Both the position numbers and the translations under genes were made by a program. DNA of 64,000 nt from Effrenium voratum (Eukaryota; Sar; Dinophyceae; Suessiales; Symbiodiniaceae), in NCBI GenBank assembly GCA_963377175.1, contig CAUJNA010003245.1, forward strand, positions 471,831 to 535,830. Reading direction: 5' to 3'. Positions 47,938 to 57,763 of this stretch are shown piece by piece (positions within the stretch are counted from its first letter, which is position 1; each line of letters begins with the position of its first letter). Below the pieces are notes generated by a model. The model worked only from the letters and a program-made list of their open reading frames with translations, made no database searches and was not told the DNA's origin.

Positions 47938-48705
47938 ATGCCTGATGTAAAACCAATTGATGAAATCAAATATGACTTTAAGCAAAGTAAGCACGAGGTC
48001 GTCCCTAAATTGCCGATGAGAGCTATGATTGTAGGCCCGTCTGGTTCTGGAAAGAGCACCCTACTTGTATCAATGATACTTGATATTTATAGAGGAGCAT
48101 TTGAAAGAGTTTTTATCTGGTCTCCATCAGTAAATTTGGATAGTACTTGGTTGCCAGTGAAGAAATACATTAAGGAAGGTTTGAAAGTAGATACTGATAA
48201 AGAACCGTGTTGGTGGGATGAGTTCAATGTTGAAGATTTAGAAAGAGTTATAGAAACTCAAAATAAAATAATTGAATACCAGAAAAAACAAGGAATGAAG
48301 AAGTTATTTAATATTTTGGTAATTTTGGATGATGTATCTGATAACCCAGCAATAACAAGAAATAACAAATTGTTAAATTCTTTATTCTGTAGGGGACGTC
48401 ATAGTGGAATATCAACGCTTGTCAGTCTTCAGAAAGCATCAAGTGTCCCACCAATTATTAGAGTAAATATAAGTCATTTGTTTTATTATAAAGTTAGAAA
48501 TTTTAAAGAAATAGAAATATTACAAGATGAATTATCAGCAATTGTTAGAAGTGATAATTTACTAGAAAGCAAGAAACTAATTTATAAAATATATGAGACT
48601 GCAACTGATGAACCGCATAGCTTTTTATATATTAACCTTCTCCAAAAAGACCCTAACCGTATCTTTATGAAAAACTTTTCACATTATTTGAAAATTACTA
48701 ATTAA
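47938..48705 (+). CDS. DNA packaging ATPase (FtsK/HerA, A32-like)
   Basis: 255 residues from ATG 47,938. Walker A is GPSGSGKST (about residues 33-41), Walker B is NILVILDDVS (about 124-133), and a sensor-like SLQKAS follows CRGRHSGISTLV. Length and motif spacing fit the genome-packaging ATPases of Polintons, virophages and large DNA viruses. It would pump the genome into the capsid made from the proteins at 52.3-53.7 and 54.7-55.5 kb. It reads intact. It diverges from the small minus-strand genes before it. Confidence 0.9.
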   Translation: MPDVKPIDEIKYDFKQSKHEVVPKLPMRAMIVGPSGSGKSTLLVSMILDIYRGAFERVFIWSPSVNLDSTWLPVKKYIKEGLKVDTDKEPCWWDEFNVEDLERVIETQNKIIEYQKKQGMKKLFNILVILDDVSDNPAITRNNKLLNSLFCRGRHSGISTLVSLQKASSVPPIIRVNISHLFYYKVRNFKEIEILQDELSAIVRSDNLLESKKLIYKIYETATDEPHSFLYINLLQKDPNRIFMKNFSHYLKITN

Positions 48706-48728
48706 ATAAATAAATATATTAATATTAT

Positions 48729-49277
48729 ATGATATTTTATGATTTACCATTAGACATTAAAAACCTTGTATTATCTTATAATTTAGGTGATGTTAGATTA
48801 TTTAAAATAAAAAATAATAATATTATTAAAAATTATATTAATAAATTTAAACCAGTGTATAAGTCTTACAAATTAAAGAATTCACAGTATTTTGAAATTG
48901 ATAATATCATTATGAAAATTATTATCAAAAACGGCATATCATATATTTTTAACTTAAGCGAGTTAGATAAATTACATCAAAAACATAAACCATTAAAATT
49001 ATTAATTGAATATGATATATTAGCTACATCTACCTCATTTACTTGTTTGAATCATGTTCGTAATCGTACTTTAACATCAAATAATTTATTTGATATTTAT
49101 TATTTTCTTAATAAAGACCTTTATGAAACTAATTTAGTGTATAGCCGTAATACGAATAATTGTATTTCATTACAAGTGAAAAAAATAACTATCAAAGTCA
49201 TCAATTATGAAAGACAAAGTTTTATTAGTAAATTTTATTCATATTTTTTAATTAATAATGTTAATGAATCATATTAA
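48729..49277 (+). CDS. Hypothetical protein with F-box-like start
   Basis: 182 residues from ATG 48,729, 23 bp after the ATPase, so likely co-transcribed. The start FYDLPLDIKNLVLSYNLGDV resembles an F-box helix pattern (LP...I...IL). The rest is Lys/Asn/Ile-rich with no motif. The F-box reading is tentative. Confidence 0.5.
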   Translation: MIFYDLPLDIKNLVLSYNLGDVRLFKIKNNNIIKNYINKFKPVYKSYKLKNSQYFEIDNIIMKIIIKNGISYIFNLSELDKLHQKHKPLKLLIEYDILATSTSFTCLNHVRNRTLTSNNLFDIYYFLNKDLYETNLVYSRNTNNCISLQVKKITIKVINYERQSFISKFYSYFLINNVNESY

Positions 49278-49523
49278 TATTATTAATTTAAATCAATGAA
49301 GCGTTGCATAAATTCAACGCAGGAAATTTATATAATAGTTTGTCCGATTATTGATTTTCTAACTTTTCTATTCTCGTTACACATTCTTGAATAGATTTTA
49401 TTTTTAAAGTATCCGCTCTCGTAAAGTATCCGCTCTCGTTTTTTCATCTACTCTTAAATTCTTAATGTCTTCCATACTGTTATTTTCTTCGTTTTTGCTT
49501 TGACCAATACCAATTATATATTA
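49278..49523. other. Spacer between convergent genes
   Basis: AT-rich, with a 15-bp duplication AGTATCCGCTCTCGT at 49,409-49,441. No gene seen. Confidence 0.5.
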
Positions 49524-52208
49524 TTATTTAGATTTTTCTTTTTTCAATTCCTTAATTTCTTTTTCAAGTTTATCTATTTTGTCATTTAATTCTAATACTG
49601 CTTTATGAACCAACACGGGTAAAACTAAATAATTCAATCCTAAATACTCTTTATCTTTACATACAATATTTTCAAACTCTTTAGGAATTGCTTTTAATAC
49701 TTCATCTGCGATATATCCTATATGAGTTTTACCCCCGTCATTTCTATCGTGTCTCTTAAACTTCTTTGGCTTAAATTTCTTAATAATATTCATACAGTTA
49801 GATTTGACATTGTCTATGTCATATTTCAACCGCGAATCAGATGAATCAACAAACGTCCCGTTAATGGTCACTGTCGTTGCTGTTAAATCTATATTAGTCC
49901 CTGTCGATGGTTCTAGTGTATTACATAACAATTTTTTCGTTCCTGCAACTGTTACATTTTCATTAAAAGTTGATGAAGCATTATTTGTAAAACTTCCAGT
50001 ATTTACAGTTGTTCCAAATGTCTTATCAATAGATAATAAAACTGAAGGTGTAGTTGAACTATCTGAAACTCTGAACGCCGTGTTTGACGTTCTGAATATT
50101 ACATCAATTGTGGATAAATTAGTTCCATCATAATAAGTTGATATTTCACTTGTTCCCATTAATATATCTGTTCCTGTTGTCATTGAAATATTATTCAAAA
50201 ATGAAACCGTTGTTAAATCAAAAGATTGTATGGTATTAGTTGCTAGATAAGCATTTTGAATGGCCAAGTTAGTATCAACAGTTACCAATGTACCACCATT
50301 AGATGCTAAATGATTGCTCCTTAATGCTCCATTAGTTTTAACATAAACATCATCAGCAAATAAATTACCCATAAAATCAGCAGTAGCAGTATTAAAAGTC
50401 CATCCGCTACTAATATTAACTGCTCCGACTATGTTAGACTGAACAGCGGGGTCTCCACAAATAAATCTAATTGAAGAATTAGCATCACTATTCCTCATAT
50501 CAAAAGATGAAAAAGCACTAACATATCTATATAATTCACAGTTTGTATCAATTGTTAATTTACCACCAGTATCAATATTAATATTATCACAATTAACATC
50601 AGCATTCGTATAAATGTTTCCTAAAACATCAATAGGTTTACTAAAAATTGTTTTATTTACCAATTTATCACACATCATGTATTGATTATTAGCATTGGTA
50701 ATATCGCCAATACTAATGGCAACAAAATCATCATGAGACATATATAAGCCTTCAATAGCATCAGGAGTATATCTTCGTATTGAACCATTATTATTAAAAT
50801 TCAAATATGAACCATTGTTAAGATTTACTGCCTTGTCAGTTCCTATAAAATCAACTGCATCAGTAAATCTCGATTTTCCGGCACAGTTTAAAACATAACC
50901 ATTAACACCAACAGCACCTAAACCAAACCTATCTTTTACCCACACTCTTCCAACATTAGCATCTCCTATCTGTGTTTCCCATTGTCCTCCTGCGCTACTC
51001 ATCCACATTCTACCATCTCTATTAATATTGAACTCTCTATTAAACATTTGAAAAGTCATTTGCAAACCTAAATTAGGCGAAGGTGTAGTACTAAACTTGT
51101 TACAAATTATAGAACCAGTAGTTAAAATGTTTAAATTACTGTGTAAAGTTGTATTATCACTAAAATTAATAGCACCTGCTACTGATTGAGCGTTAGTATC
51201 TATTTTATCTAACTTTTGACCTAATGATGTATCCTGTGAATTATTAGTAGTAATTATTGAATTAATTGTATTTGTATTTCCTGTTATTAATCCATTTAAT
51301 CCATCTGATTGTAAAACATATCTAGCATCAGAACCTGCTATATTTAAAATAGACGAACAAGAAAATAAACCAGATACTTGTAAATTAGATAATATTGTAG
51401 TATTATGATTTAATAATATTTTATCATTTTGAAAAGTTGAAGAATTATTAATTTCTACATCTCCAAAACCTCTTTGATTCAAAAACATAGTTGCTCCACT
51501 TAAATTTCCATAAACATAACTATCAAAATAATTATTATACATTTCATAAAAATTATTATAATTTCCAAAATTTGCTATTTTAAAAGTCGATGTTGTTGTT
51601 ATATTATGTATTAATGTATTATTTAATATTGATGTATTTAATTTATCTGATAATAAATTATTAGTTGTTATTTTATTGTAATATAAATTACTATCAAATG
51701 AACCTGTTTGTAATTGAGATATTAAATGAGAATTTGATGAAATATTATTAAAATTAGTTGATACTGTAGAATTCAAATTATTTATTAAATTTGTATTTGA
51801 TGAAATATTATTAAAATTTGTACTAATTAAATTAGTATTTGAAGAAATATTATTAAAATTAGTTGTCATAGTAGAATTTAAATTACTTATTAAACTTGTA
51901 TTTAATGAAATATTATTAAAATTTGTATTTGAAGTTATTGTCAGATTACCTATTAAAAAAGAATTTGAACTAATATTATTTGATAATACATTAACTTCTG
52001 TCTTATTGTATGCTTCAGTTATATCATAAAAATTAGCATTTATTTGTTCCTTTGTATAGGTGTCTGCTTGGTCTGCTTTACTATCTAATACTGTTTGAAT
52101 GTCAGATTTACTCGCGTAAAGGTCTTCTATATCATTGACTGCTCCATCTTTTACTTGCCTAATTATATTTGCTGTAATATCAAAGATATTCATTAAGTTT
52201 TTGCTCAT
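49524..52208 (-). CDS. Fiber/spike protein with Peptidase S74 chaperone tail
   Basis: 894 residues from ATG 52,208. After a helical start (FDITANIIRQVKDGAVNDI) come repeated units such as NFNNISSNTNLI that suggest a trimeric fiber, then a long beta-rich body. The last ~110 residues form an intramolecular chaperone of the S74 type: SSDSRLKYDIDNVKS (Ser-Lys self-cleavage motif), KKFKRHDRNDGGKTHIGYIA, and a closing coiled coil KIDKLEKEIKELKKEK. Such tails help trimers fold and then cut themselves off. It is likely a receptor-binding or surface protein. Intact and the largest gene here. Confidence 0.85.
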   Translation of the reverse strand: MSKNLMNIFDITANIIRQVKDGAVNDIEDLYASKSDIQTVLDSKADQADTYTKEQINANFYDITEAYNKTEVNVLSNNISSNSFLIGNLTITSNTNFNNISLNTSLISNLNSTMTTNFNNISSNTNLISTNFNNISSNTNLINNLNSTVSTNFNNISSNSHLISQLQTGSFDSNLYYNKITTNNLLSDKLNTSILNNTLIHNITTTSTFKIANFGNYNNFYEMYNNYFDSYVYGNLSGATMFLNQRGFGDVEINNSSTFQNDKILLNHNTTILSNLQVSGLFSCSSILNIAGSDARYVLQSDGLNGLITGNTNTINSIITTNNSQDTSLGQKLDKIDTNAQSVAGAINFSDNTTLHSNLNILTTGSIICNKFSTTPSPNLGLQMTFQMFNREFNINRDGRMWMSSAGGQWETQIGDANVGRVWVKDRFGLGAVGVNGYVLNCAGKSRFTDAVDFIGTDKAVNLNNGSYLNFNNNGSIRRYTPDAIEGLYMSHDDFVAISIGDITNANNQYMMCDKLVNKTIFSKPIDVLGNIYTNADVNCDNINIDTGGKLTIDTNCELYRYVSAFSSFDMRNSDANSSIRFICGDPAVQSNIVGAVNISSGWTFNTATADFMGNLFADDVYVKTNGALRSNHLASNGGTLVTVDTNLAIQNAYLATNTIQSFDLTTVSFLNNISMTTGTDILMGTSEISTYYDGTNLSTIDVIFRTSNTAFRVSDSSTTPSVLLSIDKTFGTTVNTGSFTNNASSTFNENVTVAGTKKLLCNTLEPSTGTNIDLTATTVTINGTFVDSSDSRLKYDIDNVKSNCMNIIKKFKPKKFKRHDRNDGGKTHIGYIADEVLKAIPKEFENIVCKDKEYLGLNYLVLPVLVHKAVLELNDKIDKLEKEIKELKKEKSK

Positions 52209-52255
52209 AATATTATATTATTAATTAGAAAATTAATAATATCATATTTTTTATT

Positions 52256-53654
52256 TTAATCATAAAATGTTACAGAATTTGAACGGATTTCAAGAATACA
52301 CTCGTGCTGAAGTAGCAGGTAAAGGGTTTTCGGCATTACTGCACTTGTATATAAAGTAGTTCCATCAAGTGGTTTCACACGCAGAACCATATTAGAATTA
52401 TTTTTTAAATTCATTCCGGTATAGGAACTATTTTCAAATTTCATTAAATTAAAACCAAACATAAACTTTTGTGTTTGGTAATCTTCTGCACGAATTAAAA
52501 AGGGTTTTTCAGAGCAGTGCATAAGATGTAAATACGCTTCTTTAACACCTTGCACTTCTTGTGTGGGGATTACTTGATTACCAATTACAAGAGAAGCTGA
52601 CAAATCATAATTACTATCATAACCGCCATACAATACAGAAGTACTTTGAGCCAGTGGATGATACATAGCATTCCACCATTTATAAATTTCTCCAAAAGAA
52701 CCAACATAACCATCATAACCAGCTGGGGCAACTTCCCTACCAAATGAAATAAATATCTTTTTAAGTTTAGAAACATTCCTGACAATTGTTGTGAAAATTT
52801 CAGAATTTTCAGATACTGTCTGTTCTTGTATTGTTTCAGTTTCAAAAGTAATTGGAAGAGAACCAGTTTCTAAAATTTTACTGTATTCGGCATATAAAGA
52901 ATCGTCGAGGGTGTAAACATTTCCTTTGAAAAGCGGTTTTGTAATAGACCATAACTTACTTGTATTAGCATCAGTAAAAGAACTGGAAGCACCACCAACA
53001 ACGATAGGGTCTGCCGCATTATTACATAAATACATCTCCACGGTAATAGGACAATACGAAATTGGAATGAAATTATCTACAGTTTTAAAACATTTTAAAT
53101 CGGGGTCATAAAATACATTAACAAAAGATTTAGGATTAATACCTAACATAGTGCCCGTGCTTACAGACCTCTTAACTCTATCTTCAACAACTCCTGCATC
53201 TGTGGTTGTAACACTCAAAAATCTATGGTCGTTATTCATAAACGAATTACCAAACCCTAAGTTTTCGTCAATTCTTTTTTGGTCTGATGACTTCAAAACA
53301 TCGTGCATCTTCTCAACACGTGGAAGATGTAAGGTCGCAAACTACAACATCACCCATCAATACACGAATACGACTAAAAAAGGCGTTTGCCTCAATGGGT
53401 CTTAATATATGCCCTGTTGTTTCATCAGTGTTATTCAATGTAAAGCCCATTACAAGACTTTTACAATCCAACCACTGGTTCGGTGGTCCTGTAATATTCC
53501 ATCTTATTAATGATGACCCACCTGATGTATATGTTGAAACAGATGAAGGATAAAAGTTTTTACTTTCTTTCATTCTAATATAAGAAGCACCATCCTTCAA
53601 GCGAAACCTTAATTTACCTTCGTGTAATCGGTCTTCAATATCTAATGTTTCCAT
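52256..53654 (-). pseudogene. Major capsid protein, double jelly-roll type (one frameshift)
   Basis: Starts at ATG 53,654 (METLDIEDRLHEGKLRFRLK) with the typical Polinton-like SSLIRWNITGPPNQWLD region; frame 1 ends at 53,313 and frame 2 carries the remaining ~350 residues to 52,256. The frames join near 53,320-53,330, where one base is extra or missing. Total length of about 460 residues suits a double jelly-roll capsid protein. Later blocks include IFISFGREVAPAGYDGYVGS and YDLSASLVIGNQVIP. The break may be real decay or a sequencing error. It is followed downstream by the fiber gene. Confidence 0.8.
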
Positions 53655-53701
53655 CTTTATATATTTAATAATAGAAAATATTATATTATTCTATTTTTAA
53701 A

Positions 53702-53893
53702 TTAATTTATTTTAAAGTGTGAATAATCTATAACTTCTTTTTTAGAATTTTTATTTAATAGTTTTTTAGATTTATTTTTAATACTATTATGTTCAACCTT
53801 ATAATTAGGTTCATCCTCTACTATTTTCTTAATGTCATCATAACTGACTTTCTTTTTAGGATTTATAGTATTTTTTATATCATTATTAGGCAT
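53702..53893 (-). CDS. Small basic hypothetical protein
   Basis: 63 residues from ATG 53,893, Lys/Asn-rich (NTINPKKKVSYDDIKKIVED). It lies between lipase and capsid genes on the same strand, so it is probably part of the capsid operon-like block. No motif. Confidence 0.5.
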   Translation of the reverse strand: MPNNDIKNTINPKKKVSYDDIKKIVEDEPNYKVEHNSIKNKSKKLLNKNSKKEVIDYSHFKIN

Positions 53894-53919
53894 TCTTATA
53901 TAATAATTTATATAAATAA

Positions 53920-54618
53920 TTACATCACAAGTTTAACCGGGTCTTCACCTACAGTTGGTTCTTTTCCTTGGTCTTGAAAATTTGAATATTGATGATTTGT
54001 TATGGGGTTATAAGTATTGGTTCGTGTTTGAATACTACCTTGGTCTAAAATACTAATCAAATCTCCACCACTTCTAAAATTAGTATAACTATCATTATTT
54101 TTGTTTGACATTGAAACAAAAGGAGCGCCGTAAGTTGTCAAATGTTTAATATTATTATTAGGATTATTTTTAATATATTCTGAACTTATTGAACTGCCTA
54201 AACTGTGAGAAATAACAGTATCTATATTTATATTATTATCCAACACTTCTGATACATCTCTATAACGTTCTGAATATCTTGTAAGGTTTAGTGGTAATCC
54301 TATATCACTTAAAATATCATTAATATTTGATTTAATATTAGACTTACCAAATGTCCCAGCAACATATAGTTTATTATTATCCAAATAATAACCTTTACCA
54401 TTTGTATATGCTTTGTTTAATCCTTCTGTGTCAGATAAATTATTATTATATTTAGGTTTGAATAATGATTTTTCTTGTTGAATTTCATTAATTATTTTTC
54501 TATACATTTCGCTATATCCTTGATGAAGCGGATTGTATGATTTTAATTCTCCTTCTTTTAAATAATATTTGTACTTCGTAGCGTTTTTATTATCATAAAA
54601 ACTGTATTTATTCTTCAT
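53920..54618 (-). CDS. Lipase-like alpha/beta hydrolase
   Basis: 232 residues from ATG 54,618. TVISHSLGSSISSEYI (about 134-149) is a nucleophile elbow of the class 3 lipase type with SHSLG in place of GHSLG; LTTYGAPFVS follows as in these lipases; candidate Asp and His partners are in SGGDLISIL and NPITNHQYS. Lipases occur in several Polinton-like viruses and could help membrane passage, which is inferred. Intact. Confidence 0.72.
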   Translation of the reverse strand: MKNKYSFYDNKNATKYKYYLKEGELKSYNPLHQGYSEMYRKIINEIQQEKSLFKPKYNNNLSDTEGLNKAYTNGKGYYLDNNKLYVAGTFGKSNIKSNINDILSDIGLPLNLTRYSERYRDVSEVLDNNINIDTVISHSLGSSISSEYIKNNPNNNIKHLTTYGAPFVSMSNKNNDSYTNFRSGGDLISILDQGSIQTRTNTYNPITNHQYSNFQDQGKEPTVGEDPVKLVM

Positions 54619-54660
54619 ATATAATTAAATTATAAAAAAAGAATCTAATTAATTAATATA

Positions 54661-55491
54661 ATGAGATTTCGTAAAATATATATCAACAGTGCTTATCGTG
54701 ATTTAAATGACAGTCAATCTACATAAGATTTTGTTATTAATTTAAGAGAGCAACAAGAATGCGGACCAAATACTAAAATGATTTGTCACGAAGTATCTAT
54801 CGCTAATTCATTTTATCCAATTGAAGATAATTTAAATAACAGATTATATTTAACATTAGGAGGGATATTAATAGGAGCACCAGTATATTATTTTATTGTA
54901 GCACCTGATTAAGGTAGTTATGTAGGTAGTGAATTAGCAACCGAATTACAAAATAAATTGAACACTGCTACTAATGGAACTGATGGAAACAGTAATTTTT
55001 TTACTTGTAGTTATTCATTAAAAACAAATAATATAACTATAAGTTGTAATTATATTTCTTATTTTTTTATAATCCTACAGATAAAGAATTAAAAACAAAT
55101 TACAGTTTTGGTATTGATTATGATAGAGATTATCCTAATAGTATTAATGACATTTTAGGAAATACTACTGAAAAAGTAAATAGTACTGCAGACCCGTTTG
55201 TTAGTGGATTTATATCATTTTTACCTGTTAAAAATATTTATATTCATTGTAATGAATTAAGTAACGGAAACCAGTTATGTAGTTTTGGTACTTCATCAAT
55301 AATAAAGAAAGTACCAGTTTTAACATCATTCGGCAACCTAATATATGATAATGAACTAATTTTAAATGATGCTAATGATGTTAGTATGCGTTCATTAAGA
55401 AGATTACATTTTAGATTTACTGATGCATCGGGTAGAGTTTTAAATATGAATGGAACAACAAGTAGTTTTAGTTTAACATTTTTTGAAGGTT
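54661..55491 (+). pseudogene. Minor capsid (penton-like) protein, broken by two TAA and a frameshift
   Basis: Starts at ATG 54,661 with RFRKIYINSAYRDLNDSQST, the conserved beginning of Polinton-like minor capsid proteins (...NSAYRD...DFVINL). In-frame TAA codons occur at 54,724-54,726 and 54,910-54,912, and a T-run near 55,062-55,069 shifts the frame. The remainder (FISFLPVKNIYIHCNELS, TSSIIKKVPVLTSFGNLIYD, SFSLTFFEG) runs to TAG at 55,489-55,491. Its total of about 275 residues fits the family. It would sit at the fivefold vertices. Confidence 0.7.
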
Positions 55492-55586
55492 AGAAAAGCA
55501 TATAATAGATATTTTAATATAATTATTTATTATATACAAATTATATTAAAATATTGTAATATAAATATTTATCATATACTAATTAT

Positions 55587-56135
55587 ATGGTTAAAAATAT
55601 TGAAATAGTAGATGTAGGCATTGAAAATAATGAAGCACCTAAGGAAGTAGAAGAAATTAAAGAAGAACCTATTATTAATGAAGAAAGTAAAGAAGTAGAA
55701 ACTAATAATATTATAAATGAAGAAAATAAGAAAGTAGAAGGAGAACACGAACCAAAGCAAGAATTAAAATCTAAAACATACTCAACTGAAAAAGTGGAAT
55801 GTCCAAAATGTAAAAAATATTTAACAAAATACACTTTCAAATATCGTCATAACTGTAATGGAATACCAGTTAAAAAAGAACCAGACCCTAACAAAGTTGT
55901 TCGAAGAAAAATTATGCATCCAGAACAAGCAAAAGAATTTGAGAATAATGTATATGAAAAAGTTAAAGATAATATTCCAAAAGTGGATGAACAAGAAATA
56001 GAAAGAAGAGTAGAAGAAAGATTGAAAAAAACATTTAGAAACAACTGCTAATAAAGTATTTGAAACTGCAAAAGACCGTTACAATAATATGAAGGTAGAG
56101 CGAGATAATAAAAATAAACAGAAAATTAATAATTT
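55587..56135 (+). CDS. Acidic protein with Cys/His finger
   Basis: 154 residues from ATG 55,587 in the first frame: a Glu/Asn-rich N-terminal half, then CPKCKKYLTKYTFKYRHNC, a C2-HC type finger, and a charged helical tail (QEIERRVEERLKKTF). A frame change near 56,040 would extend it with TANKVFETAKDRYNNMKVER to a stop at about 56,154. Function unknown; probably nucleic acid or protein binding. Confidence 0.5.
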
Positions 56136-56172
56136 AGCAAGTAAAATTATTTAATCTAATTATTATTATATA

Positions 56173-56637
56173 ATGATTATTGATAAAAAACAATTGCTTA
56201 TGCACCGTAGAGAAATTTATGACAACGTTGTAAATAGAATAACAGAACCACAAAATAAAGACAAACCGAATATCAGTGATGTTATTGATAGAAAAGCAGT
56301 TTTTGAAAAAAACAAACCAAAAAAGAAGAATAAATATAAATCAACTCAACATTACTATTATGAAGGAGACAACAAGGCACACCAACCTAATTACACATAT
56401 TTGAAAGAATTACAAGAACAATTAGAACGTCATAGCGCTAAAAAGGATTATGCTGTATTTCAAAATAAAAGAAGATATCAAGAAGAAGCACAGGCGTATT
56501 TTAATGAAATTCAAAGGTTGGAAAATGAAAAATTGAGACATCATCCATCAAGTGAAACAGGTAAATCCTATTCAGAAATGGTTAAGAAGAAGAAAGGAAT
56601 AATCAATCAATTAAGAAAGGATTTTAATTTTGATTAA
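56173..56637 (+). CDS. Hypothetical protein of a DVIDR family, member 1
   Basis: 154 residues from ATG 56,173. N-terminal region KQLLMHRREIYDNVVNRITE, then ISDVIDRKAVFEKNKPKKK; the C-terminal part is a long charged helix (YLKELQEQLERHSAKKDYAV). The DVIDR block recurs in the next gene. Unknown role, plus-strand cluster with the neighbours. Confidence 0.55.
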   Translation: MIIDKKQLLMHRREIYDNVVNRITEPQNKDKPNISDVIDRKAVFEKNKPKKKNKYKSTQHYYYEGDNKAHQPNYTYLKELQEQLERHSAKKDYAVFQNKRRYQEEAQAYFNEIQRLENEKLRHHPSSETGKSYSEMVKKKKGIINQLRKDFNFD

Positions 56638-56691
56638 ATTACTTGAATTCATTAGATTAATAAATTATAATCTAATTAATTTTATATACCA

Positions 56692-57726
56692 ATGAGATTA
56701 GACGATACACAGATGAAAACATTAAAATCTCAATTAAGATTAAGACCGTCTTATAATGAACTGATAAAGGAAATTACAAAGGAAGAATATAAAAATAAGA
56801 ATATAAGAGATGTAATAGACAGAAACGCTTATTATTTTCGTGATAGTCCATTAGGAACAGTTTATGATAATAATACAGTAGATTTGAGACAACAACGCTT
56901 TCAAAAAATGTTAGATGGGGAAAATCAAACAGAACATTTTGATATATCGAGAGACGATGAAATGGATGATTTAAGAGATGAAGCAATACAATCGCTAAGT
57001 GCCTCAATGGATGATGCTGAGGAACAACACGAACAACAAATCAGTCAAGTTTCAAAAAGAGTTAGTAGCGAACAAATAGCAGACCTACACCAACGAGCAC
57101 AACGAGCAAGACAATTAGAAGGACAAGAGGGGAGAAGACCAAGTATCCAGTCAATGATGACCGCAAAATCAAACGACTCTGAAGACTTACCACCACTGGA
57201 AGAAATAACCACTGAAAGAATGACAGCAGAAGCCACATCAAAAGAATATGTTAAAGGCATTGTAAATCGTCAATCAAAAGATGTAGCAAGGAAAGTGGCA
57301 TCATCATTTGTCAAACAAATTTCTGAAAATAAAGCAAAAGAGTTGGAAGAAAGAAGAGAACAAACAAGGGACAGCGCTGACAGTTCATCCACAGTCCAAC
57401 AAATACAAACAAGAACACATAAGGAAACCATTGACTATTCAACTGATATAAACCATTGGAGAGGAAGCACAGTAAAAGAAGAAGACTTATTATTTCAATT
57501 ACATTTAAGAGGAGCAGGACTTACTGAAGATCAGGAACAACAATATTCAAACACAAAGAAAAAGGGCAAAGGAAAAAAGGAAACAGGTAGAACTTATTTA
57601 GTTGGACTGGTGGAGAAACTCATAAACAGTGGAAAATGGACGACGAAAGTAAATGATGAATTGCTAAGAAAAAGAATGGAAGATTGGAGAGTTATGAAAG
57701 GAAAAGGTAAAGCAACAAAGGGTTAA
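56692..57726 (+). CDS. Hypothetical protein of a DVIDR family, member 2
   Basis: 344 residues from ATG 56,692. N-terminus LRLRPSYNELIKEITKEEYK and NIRDVIDRNAYYFRDSP match member 1. Then an acidic and Gln-rich helical middle (DDAEEQHEQQISQVSKRVSS, DLHQRAQRARQLEGQEGRR), and a basic C-terminus with TYLVGLVEKLINSGKWTTK. Likely a scaffold or virion protein; unsupported by any family match. Confidence 0.55.
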   Translation: MRLDDTQMKTLKSQLRLRPSYNELIKEITKEEYKNKNIRDVIDRNAYYFRDSPLGTVYDNNTVDLRQQRFQKMLDGENQTEHFDISRDDEMDDLRDEAIQSLSASMDDAEEQHEQQISQVSKRVSSEQIADLHQRAQRARQLEGQEGRRPSIQSMMTAKSNDSEDLPPLEEITTERMTAEATSKEYVKGIVNRQSKDVARKVASSFVKQISENKAKELEERREQTRDSADSSSTVQQIQTRTHKETIDYSTDINHWRGSTVKEEDLLFQLHLRGAGLTEDQEQQYSNTKKKGKGKKETGRTYLVGLVEKLINSGKWTTKVNDELLRKRMEDWRVMKGKGKATKG

Positions 57727-57763
57727 ATAACTCATTTATATATTTTATCAATAATTATATAAA

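Noticed and set aside
47938..48705. Reading the ATPase as a host or bacterial FtsK protein
   Set aside because: Its 255-residue length, AT-rich context and capsid neighbours fit a viral packaging ATPase better.
54661..55491. Alternative genetic code with TAA read as an amino acid
   Set aside because: Intact neighbouring genes use TAA as their terminator, and the same gene also has a frameshift, so decay is simpler.
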